Of a stretch of 64,000 bases of DNA, positions 11,341 through 21,849 are shown in pieces; the stretch's first letter is position 1, and each line of letters begins with the position of its first letter. Location: NCBI GenBank assembly GCA_019009955.1, contig CM032228.1, positions 207,866,001 to 207,930,000 on the forward strand, read 5' to 3'. The notes under the pieces are model-generated. The model saw only the letters and a program-made list of their open reading frames with translations. It searched no databases and was not told the origin of the DNA. The stretch is from Riptortus pedestris. Taxonomy: Eukaryota; Arthropoda; Insecta; Hemiptera; Alydidae. Made by a program: the position numbers and the translations under genes.

Positions 11341-11830
11341 ATCAACGAAAAATCCAAGTAAAGCATATTGCTTCAAGGAAGAATGAAATAGGATTTAGTG
11401 GTAAAGTCTCTTCAAATCTCTAACTATGCAGATGAGGATTAACTTATTACAGAATTATGAATGTGCAGATGTAAACCATCAAGTGAATTTATTTTTATTA
11501 AAACCATTAATGTATTAAGGTCTAAATTATAGTCATTTGAGTGAAAAGGAGTTAACGCTCAACATACTTTTTCAATTGTAAACATTGGTCATTTATCAAT
11601 CAATTCCTTTATAATATTTTTATGTTTGAGTTTGTTATTAGATATTTGTAAATACATTAGAAATTATTTGTAAATAACAAAAAGGCAAACAATAATTGAT
11701 TTTCATAAAAAAAAAAAGAAGGAAAAAATATCTGTCTTACTTGTTAGCAGTCTATAATGATATTATATTTAGTCATTTGGTTTGATCATTATAATGTTTA
11801 ATTAAAGACTAATAAAAAGCTATTCAATTA
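11341..11830 (+). terminator. 3' UTR and likely poly(A) site of FAR copy A
   Basis: No frame continues after the stop at 11338-11340. An AATAAA hexamer is at 11811-11816, followed within 20-30 nt by a GT-rich stretch (GTTTGTTTTGTTGTT), a good polyadenylation context. Another AATAAA at 6832-6837 could serve the shorter unspliced form. Confidence 0.5.
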
Positions 11831-12214
11831 GTTTGTTTTGTTGTTATCCTGACACACTAAGTTGTGAGACATAGCTGTATTTATATTTCTTGGTGGTGTA
11901 TAACACAGCAAGGGAGAAAATCATCATACGTTTATTATAATTATGGATTTTTATGAGTATGAGTGGTGGTGGCCGGGTAACTGCTCCGGTGATATATACT
12001 GATATATTAAGTGAATACTGATTTCTATGTGTTGTAGATTATATGTTTTGTAGTTCATATATTTGTATATCATATGTTTGAGAGACTATGGATCATTGCA
12101 AAGTTAAATGATGTATGAGGAAAAGGAGCTTAATAAAAGTGCTTGTGCTTAAATCATTGAACGTGTTTAAGCTAATACCAATACGTTATTTATAAACATT
12201 ACATCATAGAAACG

Positions 12215-12275
12215 AAAAAGTCCGTCACGTAGGGGCTGCGTAAACTAAGCAGATTAGAAGGTAACTACCGCGAAT
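12215..12275 (-). repeat. Terminal fragment of HINE-like repeat
   Basis: AAAAAGTCCGTCACGTAGGG followed by CTGCGTAAACTAAGCAGATT is the outer end of the family seen whole at 46352-47008. The rest of the element is missing. Confidence 0.6.
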
Positions 12276-12330
12276 GTTAAGTGAATAAATACAAACTGTT
12301 ATGAGAAATAATTCAGTCAATTTACAATAC

Positions 12331-12375
12331 AAGTTAATAATCTCTACAACGGAAACGGGTAGAGATTATTAACTT
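12331..12375. repeat. Perfect 17-bp inverted repeat (hairpin)
   Basis: AAGTTAATAATCTCTAC at 12331-12347 is exactly inverted at 12359-12375, around an 11-nt loop. It lies between a HINE-like end and a decayed Ty3/gypsy element and is not part of either family's other copies here. Confidence 0.8.
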
Positions 12376-12479
12376 TTCCTATTATGTAGGATGAAAAACG
12401 CTCACAAGCCCACCTTAATGCAAGAGCCTTTTTTTTCAACTTGTGACTATCTTGTTAACCTTGTGCGTATTGTTTAACA

Positions 12480-14060
12480 TACGTGAAGCAAACTGGATAG
12501 GTTTCCAACGTCAATCTGCTTTTGGTTCGATGACAGGTCCTAAACCAAAACTGAAAGAATATGCACAGATCCGTGTATCCAAATTAGGGCCATAAAGGTG
12601 TAAAACCGGAGCCTTAAGCAAGGCATCTGTTATTGAAACAAAATCTTCATGATTTAGCGACCAATGCCACTCATGTTTTGAAGATAAAAGATCATTAAGA
12701 GGCTTAGGCAGTTTAGAAAGATTTGGCAAAAATTTCATCATATAATTCACCATTCCTAAAAATCGTCTCAGCTCACTTTGGTTTTTAGGCCTAGGAAATT
12801 CTTTTGCCTTGGCTTTTTCTGGATCTGGCAATACCTTCCCATTATCGATTAAGTGCCCCAGAAATACTATTCTGGACTTTGAAAATTCACACTTGGCAGG
12901 GTTCAGGGTTACACCTAATTCCATAAGCCTTTCAAGGACCATATTAAGCCTAACATCATGTTCCTGTTCTTTCATCTAATCGCACCTGCCAGAAGCCACT
13001 ATTTGTGTCCATTTTCGAAAAATACCTGGCACCAGAAATTTGAGCCATTGTTTCCTCGACAGAGGGTAAAACCAAACGCTCTCTTTCCACGTATTGATTA
13101 AGAGCAGTGATATCCACACAAAACCGAACATCGCCTGATTTCTTTGGCACTACTACAATAGGAGAGCACCATTCAGTTGCTTCCGAAATCGGGGAAATAA
13201 CACCGTTCTTTACCATACGATCAAGCTCGTCTTTGACTTTGGTCCCTAAGCTTACAGGAATTCTGCGAGGGCTTACAACTGCAACAGGCTTTGCATTTTT
13301 ATTTAATTTAATATAATAAGGTTCATCAAAGCTTCCTAATCCATTAAATAATTTGGGGAATTTTGCTCTTATGTCTAATGAAACTTCATTTAGTTGGTAC
13401 AAGGAGATTGCGATTATACCACCTCTTCCTAAAAGTGACTCATTCTAGCAGTTTCAAACAAACAAGTCCTCAGAATGCGACATTCGCCCTGTTTCAAGCT
13501 TAACCTTCGAAACCCCTACTACTTTCAGCTTAGTGTTATCAGGACCATTCAAACGAATTTTTGTGGGCCTCAGTTCTAATCCTAGGCGTTCTGCATCCTT
13601 GTAACCTATACATAGGTTATATATTTTTCTTAGTAGAAAAATATTCATTAAACTGCTTCACAATAGCATCATACGAAGTCCTAGCTTCGACATTCACCCC
13701 AATAGAGGTTAGCAGTTCCTCATCGTCTGGTCCCATAAGCAACATACTAATCTGTTGATCTTGCGATTTAGCAGGTTGACCTGTTGCCGAACGGAACATG
13801 CCAAACCTCTTGATCCAGGCACTCCAAGACTGCGGATCCATCAGTACATAAAATACATTTGGAGGTTTTACCTGGTAAGAATTGTCGCTACTCAAACCAG
13901 CCTCATGTGTAGACAGCACTGAGGACAAAATGTCCTGCATCTCTGGTGAAATCGACATCACCTTTATCAGTTTACACCTGACACCATGTAAAATAACGAA
14001 CACACGTGCTGTCACTACAAGCAACCTTTATTGCCTGCACTAATAAAAAATGAACGAACA
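12480..14060 (-). pseudogene. Ty3/gypsy retrotransposon gag-pol, internally deleted
   Basis: Minus-strand frames appear in retrotransposon order. Gag (13617-14024) has WIKRFGMFRSATGQPA and an LLMGPDDEELL segment. A protease flank (13454-13600) reads GLELRPTKIRLNGPDNTK. The RT N-terminus (12956-13402) has GVISPISEATEWCSPIVVVP, VRFCVDITALNQ and the FSKMDTNSGFWQ motif. The RT thumb/connection (12511-12975) has LGVTLNPAKCEFSKSRI, FLGHLIDNGKV and RFLGMVNYMMKF. The frames do not join: nucleocapsid, protease active site and the YxDD part of RT are missing. A TATGTTTAACATAACC motif is duplicated at about 14060-14115. No LTR pair was identified. Confidence 0.85.
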
Positions 14061-14584
14061 TATGTTTAACATAACCTTTTCCAAACGAACATATGTTTAG
14101 CATAACCTTTACCACAGGTATCTTAGTGGCTTCTGCACAAAACTGTCCAAAACTAAAGGCACCAAGAAAAAAATCAATTCAATATAATGATGAGCGATCT
14201 ATGTTTTATTTATTTATTTGGTTTAAGCCCCACATCGAAGGTGATTGGCAAGATCTCTGTATAGGAGTGGTTTGAATAATATATTTATTTTTAACCTTGA
14301 TGTAGTTTATTTATATAGTATGGAAAATATTCCTTAAATATCTGGAGCTTTTCTCATATCCGCATTTTGCATATTTGAATATAACAAATGTTATCCTTTT
14401 TAAATCTTCGTAAGTATGCTGTAGACCTATTGTATTTTATTCTATATGTATTTGTATATGATTATATGTTTTAGATATGTTAGTATTTGTGGAATATATT
14501 GGCTGCTATCAGTTAGTAATTCTGTCATCGTGCGATATGTCTAAGTTTTTTGGTTGGATGCAGCCTGTCAGTATGTGTTTTATC
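14061..14584. other. Intergenic stretch with short direct repeats, no gene
   Basis: CGAACATATGTTTAACATAA at about 14053 recurs, with one change, at about 14089. These may be remains of the Ty3/gypsy LTR. The rest up to the Jockey target site is AT-rich with nothing recognisable. Confidence 0.4.
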
Positions 14585-15116
14585 GTTAGGTGTTTTTTTT
14601 TTTGTTTTTTTACCCGAGTTCCAGAGGGAATTAGTTGTTGGTAGGGAGACAGAGTGACCTGCCGTGGATGTCCCGATAGTTCCCCTTCTACTGAACACTC
14701 TGATGTTCCATTATAAGGGGGTGTTGTGGTCTAGAGTGGGGGTAAATGGAACTGTGGTTGTGGGTAACCCGACGTCTGGCGGCGTCGGGTGGGTTGTGAG
14801 GATAGGAGAAAGCGAAATAAGAAAGGATAGGGATAGTAGGAGGGGAGGTAATAAAGAATAGAAGAAAGACTTAAAGATAAAAGACTAAAACTAACCTAAG
14901 AGTAGAGTCACCGCGCAAGCCGTCACTGGCCCTGGGCGGACGCTGTGAGCGAGGGAAGGAGGACGCCGAATATGCTTATAAACTAAATAACTAACCTAAC
15001 TAAAAACTAATAATAAAAACAAAAAACTAACCTAACATCCTAAACCTAACATAAGCTATACGGCCCTTTGATGGTTGTGGTTAGTGCTCCCGTTCCCGAG
15101 CAGTGCCGTGAAAAAC

Positions 15117-17774
15117 TCAACAGCCGGTAATGTCGACTAGTGGCTCGACGTCCTCGACCGCCTTCCGCCAACATACCGGCTGAAGAGGGGGTTGTAGAGA
15201 GGAGAATAAGGGATTATCGATATATTGGAGGGAGTCGTAAAATTTTACATGTCGGCGGGAAATGGAATGGGAAATGGGTTCGAGTTCTAGGGTGGGATGG
15301 ATAATTCGGTTGGGGGATTTTTGGAGGGAGGTGTGCCGGACAATTTTCCGGACAAGGCCGTTTTGATAGGATTGGAGATCATCGAGGGAGGATTGTGTGA
15401 GGTAACGGAGGACAGGGGATCCATATAGGAGGGCGGGTTGGATTACCCCTTTAAGGATGAGGAGTTTGAGGCGGAGGCTGAGGACGGGGGAGGTGAGGAG
15501 GTAGTTTAGGGAGCGGAAACGGTATCTGCAGGATTTTATGGTTTTTTGAATATGGGTGGAGAAGGAAAGGTGTCTATCTAAGTGTACGCCTAGATAGCAG
15601 ATGGAGCGGGAGATGGAAAGGGATTGGTTGTCTAGTTGGAAGGATTCTGGGATGGTGGTGTTCTGTTTATGATACGTGAAAATCAGGGCATCTGTCTTCC
15701 TGGGATTCACGTGGATGTTAATTTTCTTGAGGTCGTCGGACACCGTTTGGCAGGCCAATTCTGCCAAACGGAGGGCAAGGGTAGGATTGAGGGAGGTGCT
15801 AACGATCGCCACGTCATCTGCGTATGCTACTACCTCAGTGTTGTGGAACCGTTGACTGACCACTTGTGCAGTGTACGCCGTGAATAAGGTAGGAGAGAGG
15901 GGAGAGCCCTGAGGCACTCCAACTCGGAGAGGGTAGGATGCGGATAGGGATTCGCCGACCCTTACTTGGAAGGTTCGGCCGTGTAGGAAGGAGCGTAGCA
16001 TGGCGAGGAGTTGGCTGGGACAGCCATGCTTGCTGAGGGTATTAAGGAGATGGGCGTGGTCAACGGAATCAAAAGCCTGAGTGCAGTCAATAGAAATCAT
16101 GGCCGTGGCGACGTTTCTGTGGATGTTGGAACAGGTGTTGGTGTGGATGCGGGCGAGAGGGTGAAGTGCACAATGCTTGGGACGGAAAACAGACTGCTCA
16201 TTGGGTATGAGGGAGGCCTTCTCACTGAAATCCACAAAATACTGGAGAATAATACGTTCCAGTATTTTGGAGATATGAGGGAGAAGGCTTATGGGGCGGT
16301 AGTGTTCAGGAGCGGTACCGGACTTGTTGGGTTTTCGGAGGGGCACGATAATAGCGTGCTTCCACATGGAGGGGAAATGTCTAAGGCGGAGGCAGGAATT
16401 TAGGAGATGGTTGAGGTAGGATAGAGAGCGGCGTGGAAGCTGACGCAGCAACACGTACTGCACCCCGTCCACACCAGGGGATTTACCCCCTTTGGTGCGG
16501 CGCAGGATGGCAGTGAGCTGCCTCGGGGAGGAGAACATGAAGTTTCCTTCATCCTCCGCCCGGGGCGCCTCGACTGTTTTACGCAACCTAGTCTGATCTG
16601 TTGCGGCTATATGAGCCGCCAACACTTCAGCTTGGTTTTTGGGACTCATCACAGTTTTGTCGGCCTGTAAAACAACAGATCGCCTTTTGGTGACCTTGGT
16701 CTTAACCAGCTTCCAAAATTTGCGAAAGTCTCCGTGCGTTTGTCGGAGGGTTTCGTGCCACTGCGCCGTCTTCCACTGTCTCATTAGGGAACGGATTTGT
16801 GTGGTGAGGGAGTTAATGGCGGGACGAAGGGAAGGATTCTTAGTCCGGTACCAGGTGTTTTTAAGGTTGTTCCTCTGCTTGATAATGGCAAGTATGTGAG
16901 GAGGGGGGGTCTTGAGCCCCGGTGGTATCCTCACATGCTTGGGGATGGCCTGATCCGCTGCTTGAATAATCAGCCCTGTAAACTCCTCCAGTTTATTCTC
17001 CAGGGTTTGGGCGTCACTGATGGTAGTGAACGCCGGCGTGGTTTCGTACATAAGGGACTTGTATAATTTCCAGTCTCCATTATGAAACGAGTAGGTGGTA
17101 GTTGTGGGCTTGGGAGGGCGACCTCGCAGCACGTAAAGTACTGGTCGGTGATCACTAGAGACAAAGTTAAGAGCTAGGCACCTTGTCACTATGTGTGGGG
17201 TACGGGTCAGAAGGAGGTCCACAGTGGACATGTTCGCGTAGTCTCTATAGGTGTGAGCATTCGGGTGCACAACGGTGAAGGCTGACTTCGTTATCGTTGT
17301 GCCGGCAGCGTTGTCTGAACAGTTGTTCCAGGAGGTATGTCTGGCGTTCAGATCTCCAACGACTATGTGATTTCGATCGGTCATTGCTAGGCCGATCAGG
17401 TTATTAAATTGCTCGCATTTGGCTCTAGGCCGTCGGTACAGGCCGGTGATTGTGTACGTGTGGTTGTCTAACAGTACCTTAACCGTGAGGACATGTATAT
17501 GCTTGGGCACTGAGGCAACTATTGGCTGCTCTAGTTTATACGAGGTGCCGTACCTTATTAGTATGGCCACTCCTCCTGCCCCGTTGTCTGCGTTGACCAT
17601 GTCACTCCGGAAGGTATGGTAGCCAGCCACCGTAAATGACATCGAAGGGGTTAAGCGGGTGTCGCTGAGCACCGCTATAGTGGGGTCATATTGACTAAGA
17701 AGAGCTTCAAGCTCGGCTCGGCGGAGAGTGGCTGAGTTTACATTGAAATTCAGCAGGGAGTAAGGCCTAACCAT
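15117..17774 (-). CDS. Jockey-type ORF2: APE endonuclease and reverse transcriptase, 885 aa, intact
   Basis: The N-terminal ~220 residues are an apurinic-type endonuclease: LLNFNVNSATL at the start, GAGGVAILI, VVGDLNARHTSWN and SSDHRPVLYVL. The usual glutamate motif reads LSDTRL, with Asp in place of Glu. The reverse transcriptase follows, with KGGKSPGVDGVQYVLL, YRPISLLPHISKILERII, ISIDCTQAFDSVDH, GVPQGSPLSPTLF and the catalytic YADD in VVAYADDVAIVS. The C-terminus is long, with no obvious RNase H. Length fits Jockey-clade ORF2. The ATG overlaps the ORF1 stop as TAATG at 17774, so translation by termination-reinitiation is plausible. The frame is open throughout. Whether the Asp change tolerates nicking is unknown. 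Confidence 0.93.
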   Translation of the reverse strand: MVRPYSLLNFNVNSATLRRAELEALLSQYDPTIAVLSDTRLTPSMSFTVAGYHTFRSDMVNADNGAGGVAILIRYGTSYKLEQPIVASVPKHIHVLTVKVLLDNHTYTITGLYRRPRAKCEQFNNLIGLAMTDRNHIVVGDLNARHTSWNNCSDNAAGTTITKSAFTVVHPNAHTYRDYANMSTVDLLLTRTPHIVTRCLALNFVSSDHRPVLYVLRGRPPKPTTTTYSFHNGDWKLYKSLMYETTPAFTTISDAQTLENKLEEFTGLIIQAADQAIPKHVRIPPGLKTPPPHILAIIKQRNNLKNTWYRTKNPSLRPAINSLTTQIRSLMRQWKTAQWHETLRQTHGDFRKFWKLVKTKVTKRRSVVLQADKTVMSPKNQAEVLAAHIAATDQTRLRKTVEAPRAEDEGNFMFSSPRQLTAILRRTKGGKSPGVDGVQYVLLRQLPRRSLSYLNHLLNSCLRLRHFPSMWKHAIIVPLRKPNKSGTAPEHYRPISLLPHISKILERIILQYFVDFSEKASLIPNEQSVFRPKHCALHPLARIHTNTCSNIHRNVATAMISIDCTQAFDSVDHAHLLNTLSKHGCPSQLLAMLRSFLHGRTFQVRVGESLSASYPLRVGVPQGSPLSPTLFTAYTAQVVSQRFHNTEVVAYADDVAIVSTSLNPTLALRLAELACQTVSDDLKKINIHVNPRKTDALIFTYHKQNTTIPESFQLDNQSLSISRSICYLGVHLDRHLSFSTHIQKTIKSCRYRFRSLNYLLTSPVLSLRLKLLILKGVIQPALLYGSPVLRYLTQSSLDDLQSYQNGLVRKIVRHTSLQKSPNRIIHPTLELEPISHSISRRHVKFYDSLQYIDNPLFSSLQPPLQPVCWRKAVEDVEPLVDITGC

Positions 17775-19497
17775 TATTTGGTCATGTTGGACTTGACTAG
17801 TTCTAGGAGTGCGTTTACAGTGCCGAGGAGGGTGTCGAGCATTCGCTCGATCCTATCCACCCAGGGCGGCATGGCTGGAATGTTATATTGTGCGGGTTGT
17901 GAATATTCCTGAGCCTGGGGTTGAGTGTAAGCAGAGGAGGGAGGGGGTTGGTGGTGGGTTTGTGAGGGTTGTGGTTGGGATGGAGGAGTAGGACGGGATG
18001 AACGAGCAGTCCAGGGGTTGTGGGTGGGGGGAGGAGCGGGGATGTAAGTAGGACCGGGGTCCTTACGCCTGGCTTGGACAGCCTGGACGATCCGTTGACG
18101 ATAGGAGCAGTTCCTGAAAGAAGCTGGATGTTCCTCCCCGCAGTTGGCGCAGGTCAGCGGATTGCGAGAACGGTCGCAGTCGGCGACCAAGTGGGCTCCT
18201 GAACATCGCACACACTTGGGGGGCAGTGAACAATAGGCCTTAGTGTGGCCAAACTGTTGGCATCTATGGCACTGGGGCACTTCTTTTTCTGGGAGGTATT
18301 CTTTAACTCGGATCACAATGTGATCGATATCCTTGATCTTGCCCAAGTGTGTGTGGTATTTGTAGCCGGGTTTGAATGTAGCCAGTATTGGCTCTATGTC
18401 CCTCTTGGTGCCGTCCGGGGCCGTTCTGCGCATGCGCATGACGCTTATCAAATCGTCGTGTTTGAGGGCTGCTTTAACATCCTCTAATGGATGTGTGATG
18501 TCCAAGCCCAGGATCATATACTTTGGGTTGCGTTTTGTACCCCGGGGAGCATAGGTGTGGAAGGGGACTTTATTTTCGGGATGGTTAAAGAGGGTTAGGA
18601 TTTGCTGGTGGGCTTCCATGGTCGTCGGGAGGATACGGAGCTCCCGCTGTGTGGTCTGTACTCGAAATTCGGTGATGTTGTTACGTCTGAGGTGGACCGA
18701 CACATCGGAAGCACCGTAGATCTCCTTCTGAAGGATAACAGGAGGAGGAGAGGGGGGTTTGGAAGTTGAGGGGGGAGGAGTGTCGGCTGGGATGGAGGTC
18801 AAAGGGGTAAAGGAGTTGGAAGTAGTGGTGGGAGTTTGTGAGGGAGGGGGGATAGTACCCTTCTTGGATCGTTTGTTGACGACTCGGGTGAAGCCCTCGT
18901 CGTCTGGGCTCTCATTGGCCCGCTTGGGTAAAGGGACAAAGGCCAGTTCCATGGCCTCTGATTGGGCAGAAGTAGAAGGGTGGGAGGGGGCATCGAGAGG
19001 GGGGAAATCTGAAGGTGGTGGAGGGGGGGACACTGGTCAGGGGGCGGGGCACTAACCTGGCCGTCTGGACCTATGTCCATATTACGCTTTTCTATAAGCC
19101 TATCTATAATGAGTTCGGTCTTATCCTTCCTTCCCGGATAAGGCGTCTTTCGTTTGTTCTTTTTCTTGAAGAACGTGACTCCACTCTGGGGCTGTTCAGG
19201 GGGGTAAGAAGAAGAGGGGGGTAGTTGGCCGTCCGGTGTCTGGGACGTGAGGTGGTCCTGAGAAGGGCCGTCCAAAGACATAACGGTAGGCTGAGGGGGG
19301 AGAGAGTGTTCAGAGGAGGGGGAACTGTCAGGCCTTACCTTATCTGACAGGTTGGCCTTAAGGGCCCGGATTGTCTCCCAACCAAAAACCAATTCCCTTG
19401 GCCCTCCGGAGGACTCGGCTAGGGTAATTGATCGGGGTTGAAGTGAACTGCTCCTCTCTTCTAGTCCAAGCGTCTCCGAAATCCAGCAGGGGCACAA
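17774..19497 (-). CDS. Jockey-type ORF1 (gag-like, three zinc knuckles), one frameshift
   Basis: The 419-codon frame from 19033 to 17774 ends in three cysteine/histidine knuckles (CHRCQQFGHTKAYC, CVRCSGAHLVADC, CANCGEEHPASFRNC), the nucleic-acid-binding end of Jockey-type gag proteins. A Pro/Gln/Ser-rich tail and NALLELVKSNMTK follow. Upstream, a second frame from the ATG at 19497 encodes a Ser/Pro-rich N-terminus with FFKKKNKRKTPYPGRKDKTE. The two frames meet at a G/C homopolymer near 19021-19030, where VSAPPPDQCPP in one frame runs into PPPPSDFPPLDAP in the other. This suggests one single-base slip in an ORF1 of about 570 residues. The alternative is that the true start is the ATG at 19033. 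Confidence 0.8.
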
Positions 19498-19542
19498 TGC
19501 ACCAAGTGCAACTGCCCAGGAACACCAAGTGCAACTGCCCAG
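19494..19542 (-). repeat. Tandem 23-24 bp repeat at the Jockey element 5' end
   Basis: CACCAAGTGCAACTGCCCAGG appears twice in a row at about 19499-19542. Tandem units at the 5' end of a LINE usually belong to the internal promoter region. Confidence 0.65.
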
Positions 19543-19553
19543 GTTAGGTGTTT

Positions 19554-20880
19554 GTTGCAGGATTTGTTTTTAAGTGTCTATGTGCCAGGTATGTGTAGCC
19601 GATCCTGGGTCTGGCAAGAACTACTTCCTCCCGCCTAGGACTCCTATGGCTCCAGGCTTGCTATGCGATCTATGTTGGAGGTTCCCATGATGCTATCGAT
19701 GTTGAAGGTTTCCGGGAAAAGAAAAATGTATTCTTTTTGCACTAAATGTTTATATTTGACTACCGGTTTCACCAGATCAATGACATATTCAGGCTAAAGC
19801 ACTAGAGAAGGAATAGTTCATGTAATTCTGAAATCCTTTCATTTTACGAATGAGTAAGCTAGAATATTTAATATACGATAGAACGCTGCAATGTTTTAAT
19901 AAATTATGCATATACTGTTTGTTAGAATTTAATAGATGTTAAATGGAGCATATTGTTGTGCTTAAATTGTTGATAATTTTAGCCAGAAGATGCCATTGAC
20001 GTGTTGATACCGGTTGTCAAATATAAACATTTAATGCAGGAAGACTACATCTTTCTCTTTCTCTAAAATCTATTCATGCCAATAAAGGGATAAGTAGGGA
20101 AAAGTCTAGTATAGTCTTGAATTGTCTGACAGATATCACTCAATAGCCTGTTTCCGCATTATCTGACGAGTGATAAGGGTTACACAATATGAAAACTAAG
20201 ACAGACAAAGAAAGTTTTATGTAATGACTTTTAAACTATATTATAACATTTACATATAGTTTCATCATATATATTATAATCGAGTATCACTCAAAAACAA
20301 GACAAAAAAAATAACCATCATGAATGAAATCATTCTGTAGAATGATTCTTCAGCCTGATTTCATTGCATGTACTATCTCCGACTTTCCTTCCCGAAAGAG
20401 CGTTTTATATTTTGGATATTTCTTGAACTGCAATATTCAGATGTACACCATTCAGTTAGCCTTGTTCCTGCCGAAACGTCGGCCAGCTGAATTAGTTTCA
20501 TTTCAACCCACGTGACCGGCAACTACATCAGATATGGATTAAAAAAACTATATATCAAGTAACCCTATTTCTTGTTAATATATATGTAACATTGCAGGCC
20601 TTGACAAAGGTTATAAATTTTACAGAAACGTCGGCAAGCTTATATAGTTTTATTTTAACATAAGTGACCGAAAATTACATCAGATAGCTATACTTTGATT
20701 ACAAATATTTTAGAATAAATTGAGGTAGCGTGTAGGTGACGGAATTCAAGAAATATTGGTTTGGAGTAGACCTATTATGGAACCAACGAGGTTTGAATTA
20801 ATTACTACAATTTTCGTTAATGAAGGCATTCGTCTCAATAATGACACAACAAGTTTTACTTGAAGAGAAAAAAACGTCCA
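19554..20880. repeat. Intergenic repeats with CGAAACGTCGGC direct repeats (Penelope-like terminal remnants?)
   Basis: CCGAAACGTCGGCCAGCTGA...CACGTGACCGGCAACTACATCAGAT (about 20472-20535) recurs in diverged form at about 20625-20688 (AGAAACGTCGGCAAGCTTA...GTGACCGAAAATTACATCAGAT). GAAACGTC blocks of this type are common at Penelope-like element ends, but no coding sequence is attached, so the class is uncertain. The rest of the stretch shows nothing recognisable. Confidence 0.45.
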
Positions 20881-20881
20881 A

Positions 20882-21810
20882 TTCTTCACAAGTTTTTTAT
20901 TTCAGCGCTAAGCTCTTTCGCAGACTCCATCTTCAGAGTTACACATAAAAAACATCGTCATTAAAATCATTAATTATGCTAGCATCAATAAATAAAAACA
21001 CAAAATAAATATCTAAATTATGTGAATATAAATAAACATAGGTTAAAGCTTAAAATAAAATACAGGGGGGGGGGTGAGAGAGCTATTGGGGCATGGCTTA
21101 ATATCCCCCGGCTGGTGCGCGGGAGATAAGATCGAGGTCCAGGTACCCCCACCATTGCAGACTTATAGCAATCGGTCTTCGTATTCAAACAGCTATTACT
21201 AATAAGCTTCTTGTTCATCACAATCTCCAGCCCTTCCAATGAACTTAGTTTTTTACCCTTCTTGGCCTCGTGTAATACCACACTTCATAAGCAGCTTCGC
21301 TATGGCTTTCTTGTTCTTGGTGGTAGAAAAATTCCGAATCCGAGCAATATCCATGTTGTCTATAATGAGTTTTTATATTTCTTCCTGTTTGGCCGATGTA
21401 ACACCCTTTACATGCACCACACACAATTTTGTACACACCGGACCTGTCTTTTATATCGACAGGATCTTTGACCCTGCATAGCATATCGCCCAGATTAGGT
21501 CCGCACTTATAGGCTACTCCCTATCCATTCCTATTCAGCATGCCTCCTATTTTTCCAAAAAGTTTTCCTAAATACCGAATGGCGGGTCAATGAAGTTTCT
21601 TAGCATTTTCGGAGAAATGGCTGAAAGATTGTTTGGGGGCATGTTTTTTGGATCTCCGTTCAGAAATTCCATGGTTAAGCGTGGTTTCGTATCCATTAGC
21701 TATAGCAACGTTCTTTATGAACTCTAGTTCCCTTCGATGATACTCTATTGACAACGGTAAGGCCAGTAGCCGGTCCCCCAAAAGTTCACAAGCCAGACAT
21801 CCCATTCAGG
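20882..21810 (-). pseudogene. Penelope-like retroelement 3' part: RT thumb and GIY-YIG endonuclease
   Basis: On the minus strand, 21805-21587 reads LALPLSIEYHRRELEFIKNVAIANGY, typical of the region after the RT core of Penelope-like elements. In the same frame after two stops, 21484-21245 reads DRSGVYKIVCGACKGCYIGQTGR, the GIY-YIG endonuclease signature of this class. The conserved second half of the endonuclease is largely lost. About 300 bp further 3' (20882-20940) lies a hammerhead-like core (CTGAAGA...GAAA) as found in Penelope terminal repeats. Stops show it is inactive. Confidence 0.82.
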
Positions 21811-21849
21811 CCTATTGTACCATACGTCTCGGCACCTGGCCTTACCGTA

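Larger units (their letters stand above)
14585..19553 (-). mobile_element. Near-full-length Jockey-type non-LTR retrotransposon with target duplication
   Basis: GTTAGGTGTTT occurs at 14585-14595 and again at 19543-19553, on either side of an element that runs on the minus strand from about 19542 to about 14596. Its 3' end is an A-rich tail, seen as T runs at 14593-14611. Its 5' end begins CCTGGGCAGTTGCACTTGG. ORF1 and ORF2 fill the body. The 3' UTR (14612-15116) has a CCTAACCTAAC-like low-complexity stretch. GC content is visibly higher than the surroundings, as expected for a recent insertion. Confidence 0.88.

Noticed and set aside
13617..14024. Domesticated gag gene
   Set aside because: It is continuous with protease and RT remnants of one decayed Ty3/gypsy copy, and its C-terminus runs into a deletion junction.
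15636..19224. Plus-strand open frames of 60-130 codons over the Jockey element
   Set aside because: All are antisense shadows of ORF1 and ORF2; the minus-strand frames carry the recognised motifs.
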